Assembly (NCBI RefSeq): GCF_017826695.1
Contig: NZ_JAFFZW010000009.1
Location: forward strand, 62,001-126,000
Length of the DNA: 64,000 bases
Direction of reading: 5' to 3'
Source of the DNA: Pseudomonas alliivorans
Lineage (GTDB): Bacteria; Pseudomonadota; Gammaproteobacteria; Pseudomonadales; Pseudomonadaceae
The notes under the pieces are model-generated. The model made no database searches, was not told where the DNA came from, and was given only the letters and a program-made list of their open reading frames with translations. Shown here piece by piece: positions 51,509 through 60,072 of this stretch. Positions within the stretch are counted from its first letter, which is position 1. Each line of letters opens with the position of its first letter. A program made the translations under genes and the position numbers.

Positions 51509-52774
51509 TCAGGCTTGTCCGCGCAGCTGACCGTCACCGATCACGATGTACTTCTCGCAGGTCAGCCCTTCCAGGCCCACCGGTCCGCGGGCGTGCAGCT
51601 TATCAGTAGAAATGCCGATCTCGGCACCCAGCCCGTATTCGAAGCCGTCGGCAAAGGAGGTCGGCGCATTGACCATCACCGAACTCGAGTCGACTTCCGC
51701 CATGAACCGGCGCGTCTGACCCTGATGATCGGAAACGATGGCATCGCTGTGATGCGAGCCGTAATGGTTGATGTGCTCGATCGCCTCATCCAGACCGGTG
51801 ACGACACGAATCGACAGGATCGCCGCCAGGTACTCGGTGTGCCAGTCCTCTTCGGTTGCCGCCACGACGTCGATCAGCTCGCGGGTGCGCTCGCAACCAC
51901 GCAGCTCGACGCCCTTTTCGCGAAACTGCGCAGCCATCGGCGGCAGAAACTCGGCGGCAACCGTCTGATCGACCAGAAGGGTTTCCATCGCGCCGCAGAT
52001 ACCGTAGCGATAGGTCTTGGCGTTGAACGCGATCTTCTGCGCCTTCGCCAGATCGGCATGGGCACTCACGTAAACGTGACAGATGCCGTCCAGATGCTTG
52101 ATGACCGGCACACGGGCGTCACGGCTGACGCGCTCGATCAAACCCTTGCCGCCACGCGGGACGATGACGTCCACGTATTCAGGCATGGTGATCAGCGCAC
52201 CCACGGCAGCGCGGTCAGTGGTTTCGACCACTTGCACCACAGCCGCGGGCAGCCCGGCATCAGCCAGACCGCGCTCGATGCAGGCAGCAATTGCGCGATT
52301 GGAATGAATGGCCTCGGAACCGCCACGCAGGATGGTCGCGTTACCCGACTTCAGGCACAGGCTGGCCGCATCGATGGTCACGTTCGGACGCGACTCGTAA
52401 ATGATGCCCACAACGCCCAGAGGCACGCGCATCTTGCCGACCTGGATACCGGACGGCCGATAACTCATGTCACGAATCGCGCCGACCGGATCCGGCAGAC
52501 CGGCGACCTGACGCAACCCGACGATCATGCCGTCGATGCGGGCGGGGGTCAGGGCCAGACGCTCCAGCATGGCCGGCTCGAGACCGTTGGCCTGACCGTT
52601 GGCCAGGTCCAGCGCATTGGCGGCGGACAACTCGGCACGCGCTTCGTCCAGAGCGGCGGCAGTGGCCAGCAAGGCGCGGTTTTTCTGCGCGGTGCTGGCA
52701 CGGCCGATCACTCGCGAAGCTTCGCGGGCGGCGCGACCCAGACGGGTCATGTAGTCAAGAACGGACTCAGTCAT
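51509..52774 (-). CDS. proA: Gamma-glutamyl phosphate reductase
   Basis: This 421-residue NADPH-dependent aldehyde-dehydrogenase-fold enzyme performs the second step of proline synthesis. It has RVPLGVVGIIYESRPNVT, LCLKSGNATILRGG, the catalytic Cys in YGICGAMETLLVD, and the C-terminal GPVGLEGLTCEKY. It heads the leftward proA-nadD-rsfS-rlmH-mrdA-rodA run. The 271 bases upstream to mpg hold both promoters and no supported gene. Confidence 0.97.
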   Translation of the reverse strand: MTESVLDYMTRLGRAAREASRVIGRASTAQKNRALLATAAALDEARAELSAANALDLANGQANGLEPAMLERLALTPARIDGMIVGLRQVAGLPDPVGAIRDMSYRPSGIQVGKMRVPLGVVGIIYESRPNVTIDAASLCLKSGNATILRGGSEAIHSNRAIAACIERGLADAGLPAAVVQVVETTDRAAVGALITMPEYVDVIVPRGGKGLIERVSRDARVPVIKHLDGICHVYVSAHADLAKAQKIAFNAKTYRYGICGAMETLLVDQTVAAEFLPPMAAQFREKGVELRGCERTRELIDVVAATEEDWHTEYLAAILSIRVVTGLDEAIEHINHYGSHHSDAIVSDHQGQTRRFMAEVDSSSVMVNAPTSFADGFEYGLGAEIGISTDKLHARGPVGLEGLTCEKYIVIGDGQLRGQA

Positions 52775-53045
52775 GGTCTCAGTGGTCTTGGCAGAGAGGA
52801 AAGCGGCCGATTATAGCTGTCGTGCCGCTCGAACGACAGCGCAGACAGGCGGATGGTCGATAACAGTGCGCACTTTTCTGCAACTGTCGCCATTTGCAAC
52901 GGTCGAGATGCCGCCATGACGTGCATCAGGCGCGTCTGGGTCCAGTCACTTTCAGAAACAACAAAGTCAGCCGTCATGACACATTCAGCTGCAATTCAAG
53001 CAGCGCTTGTTATTATCGGCAGCCACCTTTTTCAGTTGCCAGCCT

Positions 53046-53717
53046 ATGCCGACCGCACTTCCCGACAGCTTTTTTCATCGCGATGCCCAGACCCTGGCGC
53101 GCGAGCTGCTGGGCAAGGTCATCCGGCACAAGGTCGGCGAGCTGTGGCTCGCCGCGCGCATCATCGAAACTGAAGCCTACTATTGCGCCGAGAAAGGCAG
53201 CCACGCTTCGTTGGGCTACACCGAGAAACGCAAGGCACTGTTTCTCGAAGGCGGGCACATTTACATGTATTACGCCCGGGGCGGCGACTCACTGAACTTC
53301 AGTGCCGAAGGGCCGGGCAACGCGGTGCTGATCAAGTCGGCGTACCCCTGGACCGACTCGCACAGCGATGAAAATGCGCTGGCGCAAATGCAGCTGAACA
53401 ACCCTGATGCCAGCGGTGCCATTCGCCCACCACAGCGACTGTGTGCAGGCCAGACGCTGCTGTGCAAGGCGCTGGGACTGAAAGTGCCGATGTGGGACGC
53501 AAAGCGTTTCGACCCACTGAGGCTGCTGGTCGAGGATGTCGGCGAGCACCCGACCCGCATCATCCAGACCACTCGACTCGGCATTCCCGCCGGGCGCGAC
53601 GAGCACCTGATGTACCGCTTCGTCGATGCCGATTACGCCCGTTTCTGTACGCGGAACCCTCTCAGACGCGGTCAGGTCGAAGGCCGCGACTACTTACTTC
53701 TCGATCAAGGAAACTGA
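53046..53717 (+). CDS. mpg: DNA-3-methyladenine glycosylase (MPG/AAG family)
   Basis: This 223-residue base-excision-repair enzyme is of the mammalian AAG type. It shows the family segments ELLGKVI, IIETEAYYCAEKGSHAS, HIYMYYARGGDSLNFSA, GPGNAVLIKSAYP, and RPPQRLCAGQTLLCKALG. The ATG at 53046 matches the family N-terminus; a longer frame starts at 53007. It is three bases from the DedA-PAP2 gene, so the two may be cotranscribed. Confidence 0.93.
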   Translation: MPTALPDSFFHRDAQTLARELLGKVIRHKVGELWLAARIIETEAYYCAEKGSHASLGYTEKRKALFLEGGHIYMYYARGGDSLNFSAEGPGNAVLIKSAYPWTDSHSDENALAQMQLNNPDASGAIRPPQRLCAGQTLLCKALGLKVPMWDAKRFDPLRLLVEDVGEHPTRIIQTTRLGIPAGRDEHLMYRFVDADYARFCTRNPLRRGQVEGRDYLLLDQGN

Positions 53718-53720
53718 CCC

Positions 53721-55037
53721 ATGGGCGATCTGCTCAATGGCATGACCGGCTGGCTGACGGCAAACCCTTCGTGGGTCGCCGTCGCGATCTTTGTAGTCGC
53801 GTTCATAGAGTGTGTCGCGATTGTCGGCATCGTTGTGCCGGGCACGGTCATCATGTTTGCCATTGCCGCATTGGCTGGCAGCGGCATCCTGCCGTTGAGT
53901 GAGGTGTTGCTGCTGGGCTTTCTCGGCGGGTTACTGGGTGACGCGGTGTCGTACTTCATAGGCCGCCGCTTCCATCAGAGCATCCGTCAGTTGCCGGGGC
54001 TGCGCACACACCCGGAATGGATGACTGGCGCGGAATCCTATTTCCACAAATACGGCATCGCCAGCCTGCTGGTGGGACGCTTCATTGGCCCGCTGCGGCC
54101 GATGCTGCCGATGATTGCGGGCATGTGCGACATGCCGTTCCCACGCTTTGCGGCGGTGAGCGTGGTGGCTGCAGCTGGTTGGTCGATTGCTTACCTGATG
54201 CCGGGCTGGGCAGCCGGCGCGGCCATCCGGATGCCGTTGCCAGAAGGCTTCTGGCCAGAGGCAGCCTTTGTCGGCGCAGGCCTGGCACTGCTGTTCGGCC
54301 TGAGTATTCAAAGCAGCATTCGTCAGAAACGCTACGCGACCAAAGTCATTTCCCTGATCAGTCTTGCGCTGGTCGCCGCGCTGTTCATTGGCTGGCCTTA
54401 CCTGACGGATTTCGATAACGGGCTGATGACGCTGGTGCAGGAGCACCGCAGCGAGACAGCGCAGCACATTGTGGTGCTGGTCACCAGCATCGGCGATTTC
54501 AAGGCCCAGCTGTTGGCTGCTGCGCTGTTGATCATTGTTCTATTGATCGCCAGACAGTGGCGTCATGCAGCATTCGCGCTGGCGACCACGCTGGGCACCG
54601 CTATGGCGAATGGCACGTTGAAAGCATTTTTCGCGCGGGCTCGCCCGGAAGTCCTGCTCGAGCCGCTCACCACTTACAGCATGCCGAGCGGGCACAGTTC
54701 AGCAGCTTTCGCGCTGTTCATGACCGTCGCGGTACTGGCCGGACGCGGCCAGCCGGTGCGGCTGCGCCTGACCTGGTTGCTGGTCTTCGGGATTCCGGCG
54801 CTGGCGATTGCCTTGTCACGCGTGTATCTGGGCGTGCATTGGCCGACAGATATTCTGGCGGGCATGCTGTTGGCGTTCTGCATCTGCGCCGCAAGCCTTG
54901 CGATCATCCAGCGCAACGAGCCGCTGCCAGCCATGTCGCCCAAAGTGTGGTGGCTGATCATCCCGGCGCTGACCGCACTGCTCGGCACGTTTGCGGTGCA
55001 CGCCCTGTCGCATGGCGTGCTGCGTTATCAGTATTGA
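53721..55037 (+). CDS. DedA-PAP2 fusion membrane phosphatase
   Basis: This 438-residue membrane protein combines an N-terminal DedA domain (residues about 1-200; FLGGLLGDAVSYFIGRRF, FHKYGIASLLVGRFIGPLR, GWSIAY) with a C-terminal PAP2 phosphatase domain (about 220-405). The PAP2 motifs are intact: KAFFARARP, PSGHSSA and SRVYLGVHWPTD. DedA proteins move undecaprenyl phosphate or phosphatidylethanolamine across the membrane; PAP2 enzymes remove phosphate from undecaprenyl pyrophosphate or lipid phosphates. A fusion suggests linked dephosphorylation and flipping of a lipid carrier, which is inference. Confidence 0.92.
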   Translation: MGDLLNGMTGWLTANPSWVAVAIFVVAFIECVAIVGIVVPGTVIMFAIAALAGSGILPLSEVLLLGFLGGLLGDAVSYFIGRRFHQSIRQLPGLRTHPEWMTGAESYFHKYGIASLLVGRFIGPLRPMLPMIAGMCDMPFPRFAAVSVVAAAGWSIAYLMPGWAAGAAIRMPLPEGFWPEAAFVGAGLALLFGLSIQSSIRQKRYATKVISLISLALVAALFIGWPYLTDFDNGLMTLVQEHRSETAQHIVVLVTSIGDFKAQLLAAALLIIVLLIARQWRHAAFALATTLGTAMANGTLKAFFARARPEVLLEPLTTYSMPSGHSSAAFALFMTVAVLAGRGQPVRLRLTWLLVFGIPALAIALSRVYLGVHWPTDILAGMLLAFCICAASLAIIQRNEPLPAMSPKVWWLIIPALTALLGTFAVHALSHGVLRYQY

Positions 55038-55099
55038 TGGTGCTGGATAGACGCAAAACTTGTGGGGCGGCTCGCGATCTACTGCGGGACGCCACAGGC

Positions 55100-55690
55100 T
55101 CAAGCCTGCAAATCACCCTGCATCTCATCCAGCAATTCCTGAATCGCATCCAGGCGCTCTTCGGGATCGTCGATTTCCAGCAGTTCGATCTTGTCTTCTT
55201 CGGTAAACGGCAGCAGGTAAGCCAACTGGTTGGACAGTGACTGCTGACCCGTAGCGCTGACGCCCATGTTCAGCGACGCAACCATCGGGTGTTCGGCCAG
55301 CGCTTCGAGCAGCGCAACCAGATCGGCATCCTCTTCCTGCAACGGGCGCTCTTCGGGCTCGTCCAGCCACTCTACCTCTGCCACCAGCAACTGATCGCGC
55401 TGCACCTCTGCGGCCACCACGCGAAAGCGCCGTGCGCCGACGACCCGAATGCCCAGCAGACCGTTGTCCTGCTGCTGAAAGTCTTGAACAAGCGCTTCGC
55501 AGCCGATCAGCGAGTAGCCGCCCGGAGCAGAACCCGTTTCACTGCCCTGGGTGATGCACACCACACCGAACCCTGCGCCCTGCTTCATGCAGCGACCGAT
55601 CATGTCCAGATAACGCGCCTCGAACAGTTGCAGGTCGAGCACGCACCCAGGAAACAGCACAGCGTTCAATGGAAACAAAGGCAACGTCAT
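55100..55690 (-). CDS. LON N-terminal-like (substrate-binding) domain protein
   Basis: This 196-residue cytoplasmic protein consists only of the Lon N-terminal domain: LPLFPLNAVLFPGCVLDLQLFEARYLDM, FGVVCITQGSETG, GIRVVGARRFRV and an acidic helical end (LLPFTEEDKIELLEI). It has no ATPase or protease part. Such proteins may bind unfolded proteins or other ligands; the function is unknown. The ATG at 55690 starts the domain cleanly. It lies downstream of lrgB on the same strand, 11 bases away. Confidence 0.88.
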   Translation of the reverse strand: MTLPLFPLNAVLFPGCVLDLQLFEARYLDMIGRCMKQGAGFGVVCITQGSETGSAPGGYSLIGCEALVQDFQQQDNGLLGIRVVGARRFRVVAAEVQRDQLLVAEVEWLDEPEERPLQEEDADLVALLEALAEHPMVASLNMGVSATGQQSLSNQLAYLLPFTEEDKIELLEIDDPEERLDAIQELLDEMQGDLQA

Positions 55691-55701
55691 AAAAAGCCCC
55701 C

Positions 55702-56418
55702 TCAAACGACCAACGACATCGCCAACGGCAGAAACACTGCCGTCGCAACCCCCATCAGGCTCATCGCCAATGCGGCGAACGCCCCCGATTCCTCGCCTTC
55801 CTGCAGCGCAACGGAAGTACCGACCGCATGCGCTGTCAGGCCCAGGGCCATACCCCGGGCAGCCTGATTCTCGACACCTGCCAGCGACAGCAGGCCGGGC
55901 CCGAAAATGGCACCGAAAACGCCGGTAATCAATACGAATACCGCCGCCAGCGCTGCGACGCCACCCATCTGCTCCGCGACCAGCATGGCAATGGGCGAGG
56001 TCACCGATTTGGGCGCCATCGTCATCAGAATCATGTGATCGGCCCCGAATAACAGGCCCAGTCCGACACAAAGACCTGTGGCAAAAACGCCGCCAATCAC
56101 CAGCGTAGTCAAGGTCGGCCATAACAACTGCCGAATGCGACGCAGATTCAGATAAAGCGGCACGGCTAGAGCGACCGTGGCTGGCCCCAGCAGAATCCCC
56201 AGTATTTCAGTGCTTTTACGGTATTCGGCGTAATCCAGTCCGCAGGTCAGCAGGATGCCGATCACCACCAGCATCGAGACCAGCACCGGCTGCAGAAACA
56301 GCCAGCGGGTTTTCTCGTAGGCGGCCATGGCCAGCTGGTAGGCGCCCAACGTGATGGCGATTCCGAATAGCGGATGATGGATCACCGAGACCCAGGCGCC
56401 GTGCCAGTCCAGACTCAT
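55702..56418 (-). CDS. lrgB: LrgB/CidB family membrane protein
   Basis: This 238-residue protein has about six membrane segments and the family hallmarks LGPATVALAVPLYLN, APKSVTSPIAM and GLTAHAVGTSVAL. LrgB/CidB proteins act with the small holin-like LrgA/CidA and influence murein hydrolase activity and transport of metabolites such as pyruvate or glycolate. The start overlaps the end of lrgA by 4 bases. Confidence 0.9.
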   Translation of the reverse strand: MSLDWHGAWVSVIHHPLFGIAITLGAYQLAMAAYEKTRWLFLQPVLVSMLVVIGILLTCGLDYAEYRKSTEILGILLGPATVALAVPLYLNLRRIRQLLWPTLTTLVIGGVFATGLCVGLGLLFGADHMILMTMAPKSVTSPIAMLVAEQMGGVAALAAVFVLITGVFGAIFGPGLLSLAGVENQAARGMALGLTAHAVGTSVALQEGEESGAFAALAMSLMGVATAVFLPLAMSLVV

Positions 56419-56777
56419 GACGGCTCCCGACGGCGAGCCTGACGCTCGATGAGCTTTTGCATCAGCCAGCCGGCGAACGTCAGGGAAATCATCAACGACA
56501 GTGACAGGGTGCCGAAAATGGCCCAGAAATCCTCGGCAATGGCTGCCGCATACACCATCACACCCACTGCGGGCGGTACCAGCAGCAACGGCAGGTAACG
56601 CAGCAGGCTGCTGGCCGCCATGCTGATGGGCTCACTCACCTCACCGCGCGTCATCAGAAACGCCATGAGCAGCACCAGACCGATGATCGGCCCCGGCAGT
56701 ATCGATAGAAACAGATGGTTGAGCGCTGTCCCCAACAATTGGAACAGCACCAGCCAGGTCAAACCCCGTAGCAACAT
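56415..56777 (-). CDS. lrgA: LrgA/CidA family holin-like protein
   Basis: This 120-residue membrane protein has about four hydrophobic segments and the family motif LPGPIIGLVLLM. It pairs with LrgB. The ATG at 56777 has GGAG 5 bases upstream; a GTG two codons earlier is in frame. It heads the lrgA-lrgB-LON-domain operon. Confidence 0.9.
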   Translation of the reverse strand: MLLRGLTWLVLFQLLGTALNHLFLSILPGPIIGLVLLMAFLMTRGEVSEPISMAASSLLRYLPLLLVPPAVGVMVYAAAIAEDFWAIFGTLSLSLMISLTFAGWLMQKLIERQARRREPS

Positions 56778-56981
56778 GAGCACTCCAGCACACTAGAAAG
56801 ATCCGGCGATTTCTCGGCCGCATTATAAACATGACGCGCCAGTGCCTATGTGCAGGTATTCGCGTGCATGACCTTCCTTGACCAACCCGCAACCCTCTGC
56901 TGATCTAGTGGTTCGCCCGCAGGCAGTGTCCTGCGCAGGCATCGGCATTACGCTACAACATCACATGACAAGGAGAGTGAA

Positions 56982-57437
56982 ATGCCTTTTGTACCGGTTA
57001 CAGAGCTCAAGAACTACATCGGCAAGGAACTGGGATGTTCTGACTGGCTGACCATCGATCAGGAACGAATCAATCTGTTCGCCGAGGCAACAGGGGATTT
57101 TCAGTTCATCCATGTCGATCCGGTCAAGGCCGCCCACACCCCGTTCGGCGCAACCATTGCCCACGGCTTTCTCACGCTGTCGCTGATCCCCAAGCTGATG
57201 GGCGATCTGCTGGTCCTGCCCGACGGTATGAAGATGGTGATCAACTACGGACTGGATACCGTGCGCTTCGTTCAGCCGGTGCTGGTCAATTCCCGTGTGC
57301 GCCTGAAGGTTGAGCTGACTGACGCTACCGAGAAGAAACCCGGCCAGTGGCTGCTCAAGGCGACCACGACCATGGAGATCGAAGGTCAGGAAAAACCGGC
57401 GTTTGTCGCCGAGCCACTGTCGATGTGCTTCGTGTAA
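56982..57437 (+). CDS. MaoC-like hydratase family protein
   Basis: This 151-residue hotdog-fold protein has the (R)-specific enoyl-CoA hydratase signature INLFAEATGDFQFIHVDPVKA with catalytic Asp and His, GATIAHGFLTLSLIPKL, and YGLDTVRFVQPV. It probably hydrates enoyl-CoA in fatty acid oxidation or supply of (R)-3-hydroxyacyl-CoA. It has an AGGAG site and stands alone, with a perfect hairpin just after it. Confidence 0.93.
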   Translation: MPFVPVTELKNYIGKELGCSDWLTIDQERINLFAEATGDFQFIHVDPVKAAHTPFGATIAHGFLTLSLIPKLMGDLLVLPDGMKMVINYGLDTVRFVQPVLVNSRVRLKVELTDATEKKPGQWLLKATTTMEIEGQEKPAFVAEPLSMCFV

Positions 57438-57449
57438 CACGTCTGAAAA

Positions 57450-57477
57450 ACGAAACAGTCGTAACAGACTGTTTCGT
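57450..57477. terminator. Perfect 11-bp hairpin after the MaoC-like gene
   Basis: ACGAAACAGTC (57450-57460) and GACTGTTTCGT (57467-57477) are exact reverse complements around a GTAACA loop, 12 bases after the stop. The A-run before it and lack of a T-run after it make it an imperfect terminator on the plus strand. It could also be a protein-binding palindrome ahead of the MORN-C13 gene. Confidence 0.6.
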
Positions 57478-57575
57478 ACCCGTTACTCACTGCGGCATAC
57501 TCGCCGACGGTTGAGACATAACATCTGCATAAGCAGAGCCACGCTCAATCCTGAATCACTCTTCCGGGATCTCAC

Positions 57576-59303
57576 ATGCGCGCGCTCGCCCCACTGGCTT
57601 TGACACTCTTGATCGCAGGTTGCGGTGATGGCGAATCACTGCTGCCCCCCGATGGCCGTCTGCCCGATGGCGGGCGTTACCGCGGAGACCTGGTAGACGG
57701 CGTGCTGCAAGGTCAGGGCCGGATCGATTACCCCAACGGCAGTTGGTACGAAGGCCAGTTTGATCGCGGCCAGAGGCAAGGCATCGGCGAGTTGCATGCC
57801 AGCAACGGCGACATCTACAAAGGCGGCTTCGAACAAGGCCTGTTCAACGGCCAGGGCAAGCTCACCACCCGCAGCGGTGCCAGCTATGTCGGCGGCTTCA
57901 GGCTGGGTCAACGCGACGGCGAAGGCACCCAGAAAGACAAGGGCCTGTTGTATCGCGGCCAGTTCAAGCAAGGGCTGTATGACGGCCCGGGCCGCCTGGA
58001 GATGGAAGACGGCAGTCAGTATCAGGGCCTGTTCGCCAACGGCAAACCCAACGGCGAAGGCATACGCAGTGATGCCAGCGGCAATCAGTACAGCGGGATG
58101 TTCGTTGATGGCCAGTTGCAAGGCAACGGCAGCTTCACCAGCGCTGACGGCGATCAATACGTCGGCCGCTTTCGCAACAGTCAGCTCGACGGACAGGGTC
58201 GCTATGAAAACAGTGACGGTGACGTCTGGAGCGGAGAGTTCAAGGAAGGCGCGCTGACGGGCAAGGGCGAGTTGCTCGGCTCCGACGGCAGCCGCTATCA
58301 GGGCAGCTTCGATAACTGGCGCTTCGCAGGCCAGGGAACTCTGCACCTGCCCGATGGAAGTTCCTATGTCGGTGAGTTTGCCGATGATACCTATCAGGGC
58401 GAAGGCGTTCTGACGACGGCTGACGGCACGGTCCAACGCGGTATCTGGGCCAACGGTCAACGCATCCGTGACGCCAAGGGCAAGTTGTTGCCAGACGCAT
58501 TGGAAACAGGCCTGCTTGTTCAGGGCTCACTGTTGGAGAAGGCGCTGTCTGCTGTGCCCGCCTCTACCGCCGCCCCCGAACTGTACAGCCTGGTGGTGGG
58601 CGGCGACGGCAAGCAAAGCGTGTTCATGCGTGAAGCGGACTATGTGAGCAACCTGCTGGCCACGCGCTTTGGCGCAGTCGGGCAGATCAGCCTGGTCAAT
58701 CATCGCGACCACATGGATGACCGCCCGATGGCGACCCGCGAGACCATTACGCGCGCCGTGCAAACGCTGGCGCAGCGCACCGGTCCTGAAGACCTGATCT
58801 TCATCTACCTGACCAGCCACGGCACACAGGACCATGAACTGGTGCTCGACCAGCCGCGTCTGTCGCTGGCCGACCTGCCTGCCGACGCACTGGCCGCCGC
58901 ACTGGCGCCGCTGAAAAATCGCGACAAGGTTGTGGTGATCTCGGCCTGTTATTCAGGCGGTTTCATACCGGACCTCAAAGACGAGCGAACGGTGGTCATG
59001 ACCGCATCCCGCGCTGACCGCGTTTCCTTCGGCTGCTCGGAAGAGGCCGACTTCACCTATTTTGGCGATGCACTATTCGGTAAAGCCCTGGTCGAAACCG
59101 ATGACTTGCAGCAGGCGTTCAATGAGGCCAAAGCCTACGTGGCACGACGCGAAACCGAAGACAACTTCGAAGCATCAGAGCCGCAGATATGGGCCCCCAA
59201 AGGCGTCATTGCCCGCTGGCAACTGCTGCGCAAGAATCAGGCAGAACGCGCGCTGAACACGGCGTTGACTCGCAAGGAAGCGAAGACCTCGAGTAGCCGC
59301 TAG
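57576..59303 (+). CDS. Lipoprotein with MORN repeats and C13 (caspase-like) protease domain
   Basis: This 575-residue predicted lipoprotein (LLIAGC, Cys about 16) has eleven to twelve tandem MORN repeats with a 23-residue period (residues about 30-295; units such as YEGQFDRGQRQGIGEL and YVGEFADDTYQGEGVL). A peptidase C13 (legumain/caspase clan CD) domain follows at about 335-540. The catalytic dyad is visible as YLTSHGTQD (His about 415) and ISACYSGGF (Cys about 458). The end is basic. MORN repeats bind membranes or proteins, so this looks like a surface- or membrane-tethered protease; its substrates are unknown. It stands between the MaoC-like gene and an NAD(P)-binding protein gene. Confidence 0.9.
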   Translation: MRALAPLALTLLIAGCGDGESLLPPDGRLPDGGRYRGDLVDGVLQGQGRIDYPNGSWYEGQFDRGQRQGIGELHASNGDIYKGGFEQGLFNGQGKLTTRSGASYVGGFRLGQRDGEGTQKDKGLLYRGQFKQGLYDGPGRLEMEDGSQYQGLFANGKPNGEGIRSDASGNQYSGMFVDGQLQGNGSFTSADGDQYVGRFRNSQLDGQGRYENSDGDVWSGEFKEGALTGKGELLGSDGSRYQGSFDNWRFAGQGTLHLPDGSSYVGEFADDTYQGEGVLTTADGTVQRGIWANGQRIRDAKGKLLPDALETGLLVQGSLLEKALSAVPASTAAPELYSLVVGGDGKQSVFMREADYVSNLLATRFGAVGQISLVNHRDHMDDRPMATRETITRAVQTLAQRTGPEDLIFIYLTSHGTQDHELVLDQPRLSLADLPADALAAALAPLKNRDKVVVISACYSGGFIPDLKDERTVVMTASRADRVSFGCSEEADFTYFGDALFGKALVETDDLQQAFNEAKAYVARRETEDNFEASEPQIWAPKGVIARWQLLRKNQAERALNTALTRKEAKTSSSR

Positions 59304-59330
59304 GCTTATCCGTATCAAGGGAGAAACATT

Positions 59331-59972
59331 ATGTACTTGACGCCGCAACACATCCTGCTCGCAGGAGCCACAGGCCTGACCGGCGAACACCTGCTGGACC
59401 GTTTGCTCAACGAACCTACCGTCAGCCGCGTTCTGGCCCCTACACGCCGGGCACTGGCGGAGCATCCTCGCCTTGAAAACCCGGTCGGCGACCTGAGCAC
59501 ACTACTGCCATCGCTGGGTGGCCGGGTGGACATCGCATTCTGCTGTCTGGGTACGACCATCAAACAGGCGGGCTCGCAGGATGCATTCAAGGCGGTCGAT
59601 CTGGATCTGGTCGTTGCGTTTGCCAAACGAGCGCGTGAACTGGGCGCCCGGCACCTGCTGGTCATCAGCGCGGTCGGTGCCGATGTCAAATCCAGTGTCT
59701 TTTACAACCGCATCAAAGGCGAGATGGAGCAGGCGCTCAGGGCGCAGGACTGGCCGCAACTGACCATTGCCCGTCCGTCCCTGCTGGTCGGCAATCGCCC
59801 GGAAACCCGCTGGGCCGAGCAACTGGCCGCGCCCATTGCCAAGCTGATTCCCGGCAAATACGGCGCCATCGAAGCCTGCCAACTGGCCCGCGCACTGTGG
59901 CGACTGGCGCTGGAAGAGCAGGATGGCGAGCGGGTCGTCGAGTCGGATGAGCTGCGCAAGCTGGGGAAATAA
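59331..59972 (+). CDS. NAD(P)-binding atypical SDR/NmrA-like oxidoreductase
   Basis: This 213-residue protein has the Rossmann motif LLAGATGLTGEHLL, VDIAFCCLGTTIKQAGS, LVISAVGADVKSSVFYNRIKGEME (Tyr and Lys of the SDR type), and IARPSLLVG. It resembles the HTATIP2/YwnB-like group of atypical short-chain dehydrogenases. The substrate is not known. It is 27 bases after the MORN-C13 gene and probably cotranscribed. Confidence 0.85.
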   Translation: MYLTPQHILLAGATGLTGEHLLDRLLNEPTVSRVLAPTRRALAEHPRLENPVGDLSTLLPSLGGRVDIAFCCLGTTIKQAGSQDAFKAVDLDLVVAFAKRARELGARHLLVISAVGADVKSSVFYNRIKGEMEQALRAQDWPQLTIARPSLLVGNRPETRWAEQLAAPIAKLIPGKYGAIEACQLARALWRLALEEQDGERVVESDELRKLGK

Positions 59973-59984
59973 AGAAGGAAATTG

Positions 59985-60040
59985 CTGATCGTTACCACGC
60001 TCCAGCCTGGTAACGCCTTCCGTGACGCTCCGCGTCACAA
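59985..60040. repeat. Palindromic intergenic repeat, copy 2
   Basis: Two hairpins occur: GTTACCA/TGGTAAC (59991-59997 and 60008-60014) and GTGACG/CGTCAC (60022-60027 and 60033-60038), the latter with a CTCCG loop. The CACGCTCC and GACGCTCCGCG motifs match those in the repeat near 41.2 kb. It lies between the convergent ends of the oxidoreductase and YceK-like genes. Confidence 0.65.
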
Positions 60041-60072
60041 AGCATCGGTACAGTCGATAAACTCAACGACTG

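Noticed and set aside
52771..52977. 68-codon minus-strand frame between proA and mpg
   Set aside because: No ribosome-binding site or recognisable sequence; it covers the likely promoters of proA and mpg.
57640..58440. Tandem DNA repeat that could be a satellite or CRISPR-like array
   Set aside because: The 69-base period is the coding pattern of 23-residue MORN repeats; the units differ too much for a DNA satellite or a CRISPR array.
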